Part shown: one piece after another, positions 1 through 11,460 of the stretch
How positions within the stretch are numbered: position 1 is the stretch's first letter
Layout: each line of letters opens with the position of its first letter
Source: Dermacentor variabilis
Taxonomy: Eukaryota; Arthropoda; Arachnida; Ixodida; Ixodidae
NCBI RefSeq assembly: GCF_050947875.1
Contig: NC_134569.1
Location: 187,232,067 to 187,296,066 of the forward strand
Direction: 5' to 3'
Length of the DNA: 64,000 nt
Notes under the pieces: model-generated
What the model was told of the DNA's origin: nothing
The model's input: the letters and a program-made list of their open reading frames with translations, nothing else
Databases searched by the model: none
Translations under genes and position numbers: made by a program

Positions 1-1258
1 TCAAAGACACTGAGTTATATTTTGCACTTAGAAGATACTGAATGACAAATTTTTATTTAGACATATTCTAACATGGGGGGAGAGAAAAACAGAAGCTGTT
101 GCACAAATTGAAGTTTTTGGAATGCTATGTATGCCATGGGAATATATTTGCAGAAGAAAAAACGAATAAATGTCGTTTGAAACCAATTATTTAATTAAAG
201 TCTGCTCCTGGAAGAAAAACGTTGTTTTTTAGGAGAGGAAAATTTCTTTTTTTTTTTAGAAGTCATCCGTGAGGTTATTTCTCTAAGTGCGTATTCGGAG
301 CGCTCGCCTGCTTGTCAATTACACTGGCACTTCGATCCTACTTGAAGGCAGAGTCTTCAACTTTTATGCCTTGATGTGGGTGGCCGATATTTTTGCGTTT
401 CTTATTCCGACCCATGATGGGAATGTGGACAGCATGGAATCAGGAAGAGGCTGTCGCTAAAGCTAGTTCCGACGCATGCCTTCAACTTTTACTTACAAAT
501 ACGTATACAAGGTCCGGCAGCCTTTATGGAAGTACGACCGACGTATCTCGCTGGTTTCGCCATGTTTCACGTAACCTTATGCCAGGCGAGCACGCGGGAA
601 CGCTAAACACGCACTTTCCTCGCGTCAACATTCCTCCTGTGTGTTGCAGGGAAGCGCGCATGAGGGAGGCGCAGCTGACGCATATCGGCGTGCTCATCAT
701 TGCTGCAAGAATTGTCGCATCTTCTTCCACAGCGTTGACGCACGCTTGCAGAGAAAGAAAAAAGCATTTGTTGCCACTCAATCTGATACTGCGCATAACC
801 ACGTGGCCTTTTCGCTAATGCACCAATAACGCAATTACGAACCGATACCGATCCGCGTGGGTGATTCGTGAAAAGATTTTTTTTTAACTGCGGTTGTTCG
901 TATATTTCGAAATCACCAATATTTCTACGTCGAAATTGCTATGCTATATTAACAGGGAGCATCATTAATTAGTAATGAAACGAAACTCTTCACCGAACCG
1001 CTAGTATCTCCACTGATCGCATTTCAAGTCAATCTGTTTTCCGTTCCCTTTGATTACCCCTACCTCCTTCCTTTTTACTCTTTCTGAGCTGCGCTACAAG
1101 CCTAAAACAATTCAGTTCTCTGTTCGTGAGAGGTGCGAGGTACCCTTATCGTGCCGTTTGCTTAGCCGTTCATCAGTCGTTCCTTCTTAGCGCTTTTACG
1201 AATAACTGTGCTTCAATCAAAACGCTATGATGACTGCTACTAAAAAGGTGTCGCATAA
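1..1258. other. No gene recognised
   Basis: AT-rich sequence with short open frames on both strands (for example 393-818 plus and 524-802 minus) that overlap each other and show no domain, no signal peptide and no convincing splice context. I see no recognisable transposon here. Confidence 0.5.
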
Positions 1259-1495
1259 AGGCTCACTGACACTAGGCCGACCCGACGCCGACTTCCGTCT
1301 GCCGACTCTGGGCGACAGCGTTTCTTTCTTCGTGTCGGCGCCTCTGTCACACCGTCGACGACAATCTGCCGACGTTCGGCGGAGAGCTCGGCGTCGGTAC
1401 AGCGTGACGAGGTGCCGACACGAAGGTAAAAAACGCTGTCGCCGACAGTCAGGAGACAGAAATTGGTGTCAGGTCGGCCTAGTGTCACTGAGCCT
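1259..1495. mobile_element. Foldback MITE with TAA target duplication
   Basis: A 237-bp element that is almost entirely one inverted repeat. The left end AGGCTCACTGACACTAGG pairs with the right end (CCTAGTGTCACTGAGCCT) with one mismatch, and the arms run on through GC-rich CCGAC repeats to the centre near 1375. The same 3 bases, TAA, flank it at 1256-1258 and 1496-1498. A 3-bp TWA duplication is typical of PIF/Harbinger elements, so this is probably a non-autonomous member, but no transposase is present. Open frames inside it are by-products of the palindrome. Similar ends occur near 32.6 kb. Confidence 0.75.
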
Positions 1496-2991
1496 TAAGA
1501 CGGCTGGCTCCTGCACACGTTTAAAAGCATGCTTGACCATGTCAGTCACACTTATAGCTTAATGCTCTTTCGTCTGCTCAAAACAGGGAATGGTGTAGGT
1601 GGGGTTTTGTGCAAATCTCAGGTGATATCTGCGTGCAGTAGGTCAATTTCACGAGAACCAGTAACTCGCTTTTCTAATGGAACACGTGTTGAAGTCACCA
1701 TAAGCGGTCAGTACGTTCCAGATACAAAGTGAGAATATTAAATGCGTAAAGTGTACGTTCACAGGCCTCAGGAAAGCGGAAATCAACACAAATCATGCGG
1801 CACATACAACAGTTTGTAGTCAACTGCTATTATACTACAAGTACGGGAGTGGTTCCCAGTTACACGTTGTTAGTGTCGCGGTAGAGCCTCTGTTTACTGT
1901 ACAAGCTGGGTACTCGGGTTCACTACGAACAAAATACCTATTTATTTGTTGTTGTTTTTCTCTCTTCGATAGTTTGCCTAACGTTGCGAAAACCGTTGTC
2001 GCCGCTTATATCTTAGGAGGGCGAGATGACGGTAAGCAGTGCATACTCACTACTGCCCGACAGTCACATCCATGGGCCGGTCGGGCTATTTGTTTAAGCT
2101 AACTTATTTCATTGTGTTTGCATTGGCTGGAGGGCACATGTAAAGAAACAAAAGGAGAAACATACTGTAGTGCAATAAATGTACTTGGGCGATTGACCCG
2201 CTGCTGCAATATATGTGGTTGTCGGGTGCCAGCGAGTATGCGCCTCTTTCTGTGATCGTTCAAGGCCAGATGTTAGGAACGAAAAATGTTTTAGCCTCGC
2301 CCCAAACAAGCTACCCCAAAAAATAGTAATGAAGAAAAGACTGCCACGGGTATCGAAGGTATCGAAGTGTTGGAAATGAACACTTGACCGCAACGTCAAG
2401 AGCGAGCTACGCGCAGGAACTTCTCAACTTGCTATATTAACAACTAACTGCAAACTTTAGAGCTTCCTGCCACATTATATTTGTTCATTTCGCCGTGTTT
2501 AATTCCTTTCTTCGTAAATTTAAGTACATCCCACTCTTTCTTTTTCTATGACATGTTTTTTGCCTAAAGCCACATCTGGACGCCCCTTTCGTTAGGAAAT
2601 GGATCTCTCAGCCGCGCTCACTATAACAAAGTGGGCTACTAGACGTACGTTCAACCTTACGTTTGTAGCATCTCGCGTAGTACATTTGACGATAACAAGG
2701 CATGTGCTTGTAAGATGCACAATTTTCTATGTAATGTAACCACTCTGAAGTTAATCTGAAGCGTCTTCGGGTACAGTTTTACGAAAAAGGTTTTTCCTTA
2801 TAAAATCGGAGTATTCTTAGGGTTTTTATAATTGCTCGCTTGCAAGTTCGACGTGCCTTTCGAAACTTCATTGAAGAAAACGCAAGCGCGGTCGACAGCT
2901 TTACGGAGTCGTGGCCTGCTTTTGGACAATTATCAGCGATAATATATAACAGAATTGGGAAAAATAAACTTCCAAAGCGATGCATATCTTT
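1496..2991. other. No gene recognised
   Basis: Unassigned sequence. Short frames at 1529-1732 plus, 2109-2399 minus and 2840-3127 plus carry no recognisable domain; the last one runs into the TIR element starting at 2992. Confidence 0.5.
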
Positions 2992-3662
2992 GGGCGCTAT
3001 AACGCAAAGCTATTCCAAACTTTTCTATTCAAATTCTGCAATCAGCTCTCCGCGATTGGTCAAAAACACCCCCACTTCACCTGTCTGTCATGCGACGTCA
3101 CCAAAACCGCGATACCTCCCCATCTGATATGACGTTTACACACTGATTATTCATGATTTCACCGAACAAAAGAAAATATTTATTTATCATGTGATGCTTT
3201 TCGCCATTAGCATGTTTGCGACCTCATTCTGCCAAGTCTTCTTTGCTGACGATTCGTTTTAGCGGCATTCTTATCCTTCCGATTCATGCCGCCGCTATTT
3301 TCAATCTGCCACCGCAAGCTAAGTAAGGGAAAGCGGACCAATCGCCGACGCCGCAATCACCCTCTTCATCCGGATAGAGATATTCAGTGCACTGGCTTGG
3401 CCCGATCGAATCCCTTTCCACTAGAGCGTGATCCTGTGCTCTTGTCAGCCAATTAGATAAGACAAGCCTCACGAGTGTAGGCGATGCTATTCGTTTTTCA
3501 AGCAAAGAAAACTGACATTCTGTGAACGTGGAGAGCGTTTGATTGGTCTGTTGAGACAACCCTGCAGCTCACCGCCCGATTATTGCATCGGCGGTTACAT
3601 GATTTTGACGTCAGGAGATTGGAATAAAAAACATATTTGAATAGTTTTACGTTATAGGGCCC
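2992..3662. mobile_element. Non-autonomous TIR element, copy A
   Basis: A 671-bp element. Its left end GGGCGCTATAACGCAAAG matches the reverse complement of its right end (GGGCCCTATAACGTAAAA). The interior has no coding capacity. Much of it (3270-3662) recurs in reverse orientation at 4663-5060, and its left 130 bp recur at 19975-20125, so it is a dispersed family. I could not find a clear target-site duplication, so the superfamily is unassigned. Confidence 0.6.
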
Positions 3663-3840
3663 TTGCTATAGTATGTCGCTGTGTCATTTGTTCCTCCGTG
3701 GTTTCTGTCCCTTGTTTTGCATAGTGCGCTGGCCCCCATTATGATTGTTCTAGTATTCAGTTATGTTCGCCTGGCAGTGAAACTTGCAATCGTTCAATAA
3801 AATGTGCGAAATTGGCTTTACATAATTAATCGACGCCTTA

Positions 3841-4385
3841 GACTAGTGGTTATGTGGTTATGCGGCTGAGCCCAGGGCACGGAGTAAGACATTTAGGAGG
3901 TGAAACTCCCGTCAGCGCGAGCGAGCGTGGGCGACCAGATAAAGTCACAATTGTTGTATGCGCCGACGGGGCCATATACAGTGGCGGCGCCATGCGGCGC
4001 GTCGTAGAAGCCGCGGCGAAAAAAGAAATGCAGCGCCCGGGCACCGGCGCGCTCTCAACGGCGGTAATTTCTTTCCAGGCCGCCAGGCGCCGCCAGCACG
4101 ATAACGGCTCCGCGGGCTTGTGACCTTTTCTGGTCGCCGCAAACAGCGGAGTTTCCTCTCCTGAATGTTTCTTGCTCCGTGGCCCAGGGCCACGGGTTTC
4201 ATCCGCTTTGAGGCGACTACATTCCGATCGTGGCGGAATTCATGAGCGTGTGTGTGCTGTGCATATGGTGCACGTTAGAGATCCCCAGGTGATCTGAATT
4301 AATCCGGAGCCCCCCATTACGGTGTGCCTCAGTATCGGATCGCGGTTCTGGCCCATAAAACTCCCAGAAAATCTTGTCTTCGTGC
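3841..4385 (+). mobile_element. tRNA-derived SINE interrupted by a MITE
   Basis: The head at 3842-3877 (TAGTGGTTATG, A-box-like) continues after the nested insertion at 4182 with GGGTTTCATCC (B-box-like), then a body ending near 4380 with AAAACTCCCAG. The body matches two other copies in this window: 23005-23175 (partial) and 29447-29665 (full length). This is the tRNA-headed SINE common in hard ticks. Removing 3878-4189 restores a continuous SINE of about 230 bp. Confidence 0.7.
3878..4181. mobile_element. hAT-type foldback MITE with 8-bp target duplication
   Basis: A 304-bp element with terminal inverted repeats starting CACGGAGTAAGA (left) and CACGGAGCAAGA (right, reverse complement). Similarity extends about 70 bp inward through GAAACTCC and GCGACCAG blocks. 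It is flanked by perfect 8-bp direct repeats GCCCAGGG at 3870-3877 and 4182-4189. An 8-bp duplication is the hallmark of hAT transposition. It has no transposase and sits inside the tRNA-like head of a SINE. Confidence 0.8.
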
Positions 4386-4662
4386 ATTATCTGAATAAAC
4401 AAGTTATTTGAAGACTTGACACCATGAAAGTGCGTGAGGACATCCGGAAGGCCTCTGATGCATTTCTGGGAACCAGCGTACAAGTAGGGCTATGTCCCAT
4501 TTTACCTCTTCTTTACGATCCACGAAATAAAGGGTTCAAAGAATTTCGACTCCCACAACTGGGGAAAAAGTTACTAGTACTAGACCTAGTGTTGTTCACA
4601 ACGTTGTATAACATGAAGCAAAAACTAAAAACTTTCTTTTTAAATGCTGTAAGCGTCATCAA

Positions 4663-5503
4663 CGGCCCTATAACGTAAAACTACGTTTTTATTCCAATCT
4701 CCTAACGTCAAATTTGCATAACCGCCGACGCAAGCATCGGGCGCTGAACCGCAGGTTTGTCTGAAGAGGCCAATCAAACGCTCTTTTCGTTTAGAGGTCA
4801 CTTTTGTTTCCTTTAAAAACCAATAACATTGCCTACACTGTGCGGTTTCTCTTATCTAATTGGCTGACAAGAGGCAAGGTGCACGTTCAAGTGGAGAGGG
4901 ATTCGATGGGGCCGAGACACTGCACTGAATATCGATAACCGGATCAGAGGGTGGTGCAAGCGTCTGATATTGGTCCGCTTTCCGTTACCTAGCTTGCGGT
5001 GGCTACTAGAAAATCGCGGCGGCATGCAACGGAAGGTTCAGGACGCTGCTAAAACGGATACTTAGCAAAGGAAAGTTCACATAGCGAGGTCGTAAGCGTG
5101 CCGAAAGTGCTCGAAAATGTTACACGGCCACGCAAAAAGTTTTATTATCCGCAAATAAACCCATGCTCTCCGGCAGGTGCGAGCAGCCAGTTCCTGAGTG
5201 ATCGGCGGCAGCCATCTTTAATTCCTTTCGGAACGGGGCAGCCTGCGGCTATTCAGAAAAAAAAAATTCAGTTTTGTTCCGAACATTAATGCATCTTTAA
5301 CGCGTACACGTCACTCTCCCGCGGTGAGTTCTCGCGGTTTTGTGACGTCGGGCGAAAGGCAGGTGAAGTAGGTGCAGCCCTAAAACTTGTGACCAATAGC
5401 CGAAGTCTAATGGCGAAAAGGCATCGAACAAGAATAACTGTTTTTCTCTTGTTCAGTCGAATCAGTCATAATTAGGGTGTAATGTCATATCAGATGGGGC
5501 AGT
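4663..5503. mobile_element. Non-autonomous TIR element, copy B (truncated, inverted)
   Basis: The left end GGCCCTATAACGTAAAACTA matches the right end of copy A in reverse orientation. Similarity to copy A runs to about 5050, is interrupted by some 350 bp without a match, and resumes at about 5400-5503, ending at CAGATGGGG, which corresponds to an internal point of copy A (about 3118). The second terminal repeat is missing. Copies A and B form a large imperfect inverted repeat around the SINE. Confidence 0.55.
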
Positions 5504-5575
5504 GGCGTAGCCAGAAATTTCTTTCAGGGGGGAGGGGGGCGGCTCAGTATGCAGCTCGGACGCCTCCGTATAGAA
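5500..5575 (+). repeat. Dispersed-repeat end starting CAGTGGCGTAGCC
   Basis: CAGTGGCGTAGCCAGAAATT followed by a G-rich run. Ends of this form are typical of non-autonomous hAT-like repeats in arthropods. The other end is not identified here. Confidence 0.35.
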
Positions 5576-6144
5576 GTTTTCGAGGGATCAAATACATTAA
5601 ATATCAATAACAAATGCGTTGCCGTTGAAAAAGATGCTGCAAACGAATTCATGAACGCTACGCAACGTCAGCACAAGTAAAATATGTATTTTTTCATAAA
5701 AGAATGTACTCGTATGTCTCAAAAACTGTGCCCGAAATAACTGATATCAATGCTTCCTTGTTTTCTGTATGTTTAATAAATAAAGCAAATATCATACGAA
5801 CTTTAGACCTATATAAGTTTGAAACCAGCAAAGCAGTGCATGCCGCTCATACGAAAAAGTTAAAGACCATGAAATGAACAAGTTCAGAACAAATATTTTA
5901 TTAAAACTTTGTTAGCCTCCTTGCCTCTCTCTTGTTTGCATCTCTCTCTCTCTCTCTCGCCATTGAAGAACCTTGTTTACATTTTGTACATATGCAAGGA
6001 CCAGAGAAAAATGTCAATGACGTTGTCCTTTGTTAGAATGCATTGGGCAGGAGATACTGTCACCGGTCGTGTATTGTGAGTAATTGCTCCGAAATTATAG
6101 CCGCAACAGACAGCACATATAAAAAGCAGGAGTTCTGCAAAGTG
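5576..6144. other. No gene recognised; TC microsatellite
   Basis: AT-rich sequence with a short (TC)n run at about 5940-5958. No domain or transposon is visible between the repeat end at 5575 and the mariner target site at 6145. Confidence 0.5.
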
Positions 6145-6146
6145 TA

Positions 6147-7417
6147 CAAAGGCGAGTCATATGAAAGTGAGCCAATGCGAATATATGACAAACGGGCTAC
6201 TTTATTTAAAAGTATTTTCCATGAGCATTTAAACACTTGTCCCACTGACTAACCAGTAGCGTGATTGCCGTCTCATAAAACCCCTTGGGTTGCTGCTTCA
6301 AAAAGTCTGTAACTGATTCTTTCACATCATCGTACGACAGGAATCTGGTTCTGTTGAGCTGTTTTATTAAATGCGAGAAAACGTGGAAGTCGCAAGGCGA
6401 CAGGTCTGGGCTGCATGGCGGTTGTTGCCGCGTTTCCCACTTGAACGTTGCCAGTTTGTATTAACCACATCAGCGATGTCGGTACGGGGATCGTCGTGGA
6501 GCAAGATGACCCCATTCCTAAATTTCCCACGTCATTTGTTCCTGGTTGCGACACGCATCCAATCCGACGTTTCACAATATCGGAAACGATTTATAGTCTC
6601 TCCAGGTTTAGCAAATTCGATCAATAATGGCGCCTGACGATCGAAAAAAAGTCAACGACACCTTTCCGATAGAAATGACTGCCTTTGCTTTTCTTGGGGA
6701 TGGTGAAATCAAATGTTTGCATTGTAAGCTTTGCCGTCGTGCTTCAGGCTCGTAGTAGTGGCACCATGATTCGTCCCCAGTCACAATGGCAGACAAGATG
6801 TCCTCAACTTCATCGTAATACCGGATTCGATGAGTCAAGGCAGTGCCGAACCTCTTCGTCTTCTGGCAGTGGTTCAAAATCTGGGGCATTCATTGCGCAC
6901 ACAAGAGCCAATAACCGAGATGTTCATGAATTATGGTGTGGCCCGAACTGTGACTGATGTTCACACGCCCTGCCAATTCGTCAATGCTTATCCTCCGTTC
7001 TTGTCTGACCAGCCTTTGGAATTGTCTTCGAGGTGATTGCACGGTGGCTTTGGCCCGGTCTTGGACCGTCTTTGTAACTTTCACCTCCTTCTTTGAACCG
7101 TTTACTCCAACACTTCACAGTGGATAATGAAACACAATGTTCACCGTACACGGCAGCCATACGGTAAATAATTTCTTTTTGGGACACGTCTTCATCTGTC
7201 GAAAAGCTCACCAAACCACGCTGTTCTACTTTTGGAGTGTCCGTTATGTCACACAACCATGTTCAACCCAGCGTATCAGAGCATTAAAGAACCTTGACAC
7301 TCACACCTGGGTATCACTTTTCTAAAGAAGAGGTGCCTCTGTGCAACGTGAACGCCTCTTAGATAATGAACGAATGGCGCTTGGTGAGTTGGCTCACTTT
7401 CATTTGACTCGCCTTCG
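6147..7417 (-). mobile_element. Full-length mariner element
   Basis: A 1271-bp element flanked by TA at 6145-6146 and 7418-7419, the target duplication of Tc1/mariner elements. Terminal inverted repeats are about 28 bp: CAAAGGCGAGTCATATGAAA at the left and CGAAGGCGAGTCAAATGAAA at the right (reverse complement). Both ends are present and the length is standard for mariner. It lies next to the 3' end of the I-type LINE that begins near 7420 on the minus strand. Confidence 0.9.
6206..7256 (-). pseudogene. Mariner transposase, DD34D, inactivated
   Basis: Cut-and-paste transposase. The minus strand starts MCDITDTPKVEQRG at 7256, with an N-terminal helix-turn-helix half (VYGEHCVSLSTVK, RWxKRFKEG-like), then VTGDESWCHYYEPE with the first catalytic Asp near 6780. 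LLHDDP (second Asp, about 6500) and SPDLSPCDFHVF (third Asp, about 6395) are 34 residues apart once a frameshift is allowed for, hence DD34D. The C-terminus matches the family up to a TAA at 6206. Total length is about 350 codons, the usual size. The reading frame is broken at least three times (around 7000-7080, 6890 and 6450), so no active enzyme can be made. Confidence 0.9.
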
Positions 7418-7419
7418 TA

Positions 7420-7810
7420 CAATAGAAATGCGAAGATACCATAGAATGTACAAATGCGAAGATACAGCTTCATAAAGGGCAAAAAAGTGTCGCTGGAAAG
7501 AAAACTCACTGTACATGTACACAAAACCTCGCAATAAGATATTTAAATATAGGAGGAGGAGCAACAACTTTATCCTCGTCCTGTACAAGATGTTGCCACC
7601 TGCCTGGCTGGTCCCATGTTGCGACCGGAAAGTCAAGCCTCCTAGCCCTGTCACGGGCGTACTGGACAACCAGGACTTGAGGGATATGATCGTGTGATCT
7701 AATCGTTCCTAAAAACTGATTCCAGAAAATGCCAGGGCCAAGCGACTCACACTTCCAGAGCCTATGTTGAACCGTGCATATTTGCTTTTTGCATGTTTTA
7801 CATATACTAT
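7420..7810 (-). pseudogene. 3' end of I-type LINE ORF2 (separated by gypsy insertion)
   Basis: Read on the minus strand this carries a C-terminal knuckle CKTCKKQICTVQHRLWKC (C-x2-C-x8-H-x4-C), followed by a basic tail to about 7525 and a short 3' region ending at the mariner. It continues the ORF2 that stops at 12923; the 5.1-kb gypsy element lies between. The same type of knuckle ends ORF2 of the second LINE near 36950. Confidence 0.7.
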
Positions 7811-7975
7811 TGTTACGGAAGGATGAAAGAAGACAGAGGAAGAAGATCGCGAGACGCTGGCTGCTGCGTATTGTTGGTGGTCAGCCATCTTATATACTCT
7901 GACTCATCCTATATATATATATATATATATATATAATGTAAACCCAGTCTTGATATGCTCCCAACATCCCCGTCA
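7811..7975 (+). repeat. 5' LTR of gypsy 1
   Basis: Starts TGTTACGG and ends close to CCCCGTCA; the primer-binding region TTGGTGGGAGGTTCGGGG follows. A (TA)n tract of about 28 bp at 7908-7935 is absent from the 3' LTR, so it expanded after insertion or was lost from the other copy. Confidence 0.75.
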
Positions 7976-8040
7976 TATATTGGTGGGAGGTTCGGGGTGC
8001 CACGGCTGCAAACGGAGCTCCGCAGTGGACGTCCGCACCA

Positions 8041-9055
8041 TGACTGACGGTGAGCACGCGGGATCATCGTCGTTACCGCCTCCCACGTCACCGTCGCCAC
8101 GCACGTTGCTGTCGCCTTCGGTTGTGGTTGTGCAACCCAAGGATCCTCGAACTTTCTGCGGGACCGACGGCGCCGACGTTGAAGAGTGCGTGGCTATGTA
8201 CGAACGCGTGAGTGGAATCAAAAGATGGGACCCTATGCTTACGCTAGATGACCGATTCTTCTACAAAAGTGTGGTACGAAAACAACGAAGAGGAGCTAAC
8301 AAGCTGGGAACAATGCAAAGGGAAGCTGACAGAGTTGTTTGGCAAACCAGCCGGCCGTAAAATTGCCGCAAAGTAGGAACTAGCCTCCCGTGCCCAAGCC
8401 CCTACAGAGTCCTATTTCTCGTACATCTAGGACGTCCTCGCACTTTGTCGTCAAACCGATCGCGACATGACAGAAGCTGAGTAGGTCGGGCACGTGCTTA
8501 AGGGCAATGCTGACGACGCCTTTAATCTGCTCATGTGCAAAAGGTGTTCTACAGTTGATGCCATTATTAAAGAGTGCCAACAATTCGAGGAGGCAAAAAG
8601 CCGATGCGTCTTGCAACCATTCGCCCGATTTCCCAATACACTGCCACAACGCCGACGTGTTAGGATCAACGCGCACAGCAACATGCGTCGCCATCAGAGG
8701 ACGTGGTGCGAATCGTTCGACGTGAATTGGGTGTGATCGAGCCCGTAGCTTTCTGTTCGCGTAGCCCTCATGCTACCATTTTTACGGTTCTCCTCGTACA
8801 AGCCATCGTTCGCCAGGAACTTGAAAACATTGGATTACATTCTCTCTGTGCTGTTGCCAATCCCATAGCTAACAACGCCTTCCTACTATTTTCGCTCCAC
8901 CCCGACGCTTCTCTCCGTGTTATCACAACCCGATTGAGTGGAGAACTGCGGACGACCAGCCGATATGTTTCACGTGTCGCCGCATTGGTCATGTCGCCCG
9001 ATACTGTCGCAACTCGTGGCCTTCAATACCTCGCACGCCGACCAACTTGAGCCGT
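8041..9055 (+). pseudogene. Gypsy 1 gag, frameshifted
   Basis: The Gag structural polyprotein starts MTDGEHAGSSSLPPP at 8041 with the capsid-like motif DPRTFCGTDGADVEECVAMY. The frame is lost near 8270 and resumes in others (8494 onward: LKGNADDAFNLLMCKRCSTV). A zinc knuckle CFTCRRIGHVARYC (C-x2-C-x4-H-x4-C) lies at about 8966-9010. Several frameshifts and stops prevent expression. Confidence 0.85.
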
Positions 9056-9339
9056 TTTAATGGAAATACCCGCAATGTTTCGCCCACCGCCGAGTCTAAC
9101 ATTGCCGACAACTCTGCTAGAAACACGTGGCACAGTCGCTCACCATCACCGCGCGGACACCAGTCTCCCTCCCCGCAAACACGCCGCCCATCTTCCTGTT
9201 CGCCGCAGCCACGTCGCCTTTTGTCTCCTATGGCTTTTGGCCTCACCCTTTCGGAAAACTAAGAAATGCAGCGCTCAGAGCTGGTGCTGCATTCCCTACT
9301 ACTGCAGCAAATCCTATGTCTGTGCCCACAAGGAGAAGC

Positions 9340-9782
9340 GTAATTGGCGTTAAAATACACGGCGCCCCTGTCCAAGCAGTCGTCGACACTGGAGCCCTCG
9401 TTTCTGTGATGAGTGCTAGCTTACGTCGACGTTTCAAGAACGTCTTGACCCCAACAGCTGCCCGAGTGCTTCGTGTGGCCGACGGCGGCGTGCTGGATGT
9501 TCTTGGAATGTGTACTGCGCGTTTCAGTATAGCCGACCGCCCTACTTCTGTTCTGTTTGCTTTGATCGATCTCACGAGGTTATCCTTGGATTGGGCTTTC
9601 TATCCACTCATTCTGCTCTTATCGACTGCACGACCAGCGTTCTTCACTTAGAACTACCTCAACTCGCCGATGCGCCGAGCACCGCCCCAACGCACGTTTG
9701 CTCGATTCACGATGTGCGTCTGTCACCCGAGGCAGTTACCTACGCCACTTTGACCACTCATCCACAGGTTCCTGACGGTTAA
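9340..9782 (+). pseudogene. Gypsy 1 aspartic protease
   Basis: Retroviral-type protease. The active site VVDTGALVSVMSA lies near 9385, followed by the flap region, then a frameshift near 9560 after which VILGLGFLSTHSALIDC (the usual C-terminal ILG motif) is read in another frame. It is part of the same pol polyprotein as the reverse transcriptase downstream. Confidence 0.8.
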
Positions 9783-10189
9783 TGTGTGCTTCGCCCCTTC
9801 GTCGACGTGCTTTTGAACCAGAACGTTGCTGTTCCGCATACGCTGGTCACGGTTACTAATCACGACGTCGTTCTACCGGTTCTGAGCTTCAGCCTGTTCC
9901 CTCAAGTGAGTCCGGCCGGCATGTTTTTGACAAGCGTTTATAGTGGTTCCGAATTTGACACTGAGAGTCTAAATGCCGAGAGTGGTTTGTTGGCGCCAAT
10001 TGCAGCTCACAGTGCTTGTTCCTTAACAGATGACCTCGCGAAAATGACTGCACCTGAACTCACCTCGTCACAGGCCACGGACATACGTCCCCTACTTGAA
10101 TCGTACAGGGACATCTTTGATTTTGGCGACAGGCCTTTAGACCAAACATCTGTTGTCCACTACCGTATAAACACTGGAGACACGAATCT

Positions 10190-11460
10190 TATTTGACGGC
10201 TTTACTATCGTGTATCGCATGCTGCACGTCGAGTCATCCAATCAGAAGTGGACAAAATGCTCCACAAAGGGGTCATCGAGGCATCAGCCAGCCCTTCGGC
10301 TTCGTATGTCGTCCTTGTGAAAAAGAAAGATGGTACCTGGCGTATTTCAGTCGACTATCGCCACTTAAACAAGATCACGCGAAAAGACGTCTACCCACTA
10401 CCACGCATCGATGACACCTTAGACTGCTTGCAGGGAGCTAAATACTTCTCCTCCACCGATCTTCCATCGGGCTGCTGCCAGATTTCAGTTGACGAAATGG
10501 ACCGCGAGAAGACGGCCTTCGCCACGCCGGATGGCGTATATCATTTGAAAGTCATGCCCTTTGGCCTATGTAATGCTCCTGCGACATTTGAACTTATGAT
10601 GGACTCTCTCCTGTGAGGCTACAAATGGACCACCTGTCTTTGTTACCTTGACGACGTTATTGCTTTTCTCCAACGTTTGGCAGCCACATTACCCGACTCA
10701 CTAGTATTCTTGTGGTCTTCCGAAAAGCCAGCCTGCTGGCTTTTCGGGCGCCGTAAGATTACCGTGTTGGCACACCTCGTTGACGCATCCGATGTTCAAC
10801 CAGATCTGGAAGAACTTGCCGCCGTACGCAGTTTCCCTGTGCCACGTTCTGCTTCTGACGTGCGCTGCTTCGTCGGCCTGTGTTCTTACTTTCGCAGTTT
10901 CGTCAAAAACTTCGACGACGTTGTTCAGCCTTTGACAGATCTTCTGAAAAAGAACACGCCATCCTTATGGGGCCCGGAGCAGGCTCCCGCTTTCCCCGCT
11001 CTCATCAGGTTTCTGACCACCCCTCCCGTACTTGCCCACTTTGATCCCTCTGCACCGACCGAAGTCCACACTGACGCAAGTGGCCATTGCATCGCCGCTC
11101 TCCTCGTCCAACAACAGAATGGTATCGAGTGCGTGATAGCTTACGCCGGTCGCCTGCAATCGCCTGCCGAGAGAAATTACTCCATCACCGAGCAGGAGTG
11201 CTAGGCTTTAGTTTAGACTGTCGCCAAGTTCCGACCATATTTGTACGGCCGCACGTTTCGGTCGTTACAGACCACCACGCCCTCTGCTGGCTGTCTTCCT
11301 TCCGGGATCCCACAGGACGGCTTTATCACTGGGCTTTGTGGTTCCAGGAATTTTCATTTCTTGTCCATTAAAAGACCGGACGTCTCCACAAGGACGCTGA
11401 TTGCCTCTCTTGTCACCCCGTGGATCCCCCTGATCCTGCTGCGCTTGATCCGGTGATCTG
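10190..11460 (+). pseudogene. Gypsy 1 reverse transcriptase and RNase H
   Basis: The fingers and palm start near 10248: VVLVKKKDGTWRISVDYRHL, KVMPFGLCNAPATF and the catalytic box YLDD at 10644-10655. An in-frame TGA at 10614-10616 separates the last two. Just after YLDD about 100 bp of the thumb appears lost or scrambled. The connection and RNase H follow ([38 protein letters not shown], whose DAS is the first RNase H Asp), then a TAG at 11202-11204 and a frameshift. It cannot make an active polymerase. Confidence 0.88.

Noticed and set aside
393..818. Open frame of 141 codons on the plus strand
   Set aside because: No domain, no signal peptide, and two other frames overlap it; nothing supports coding.
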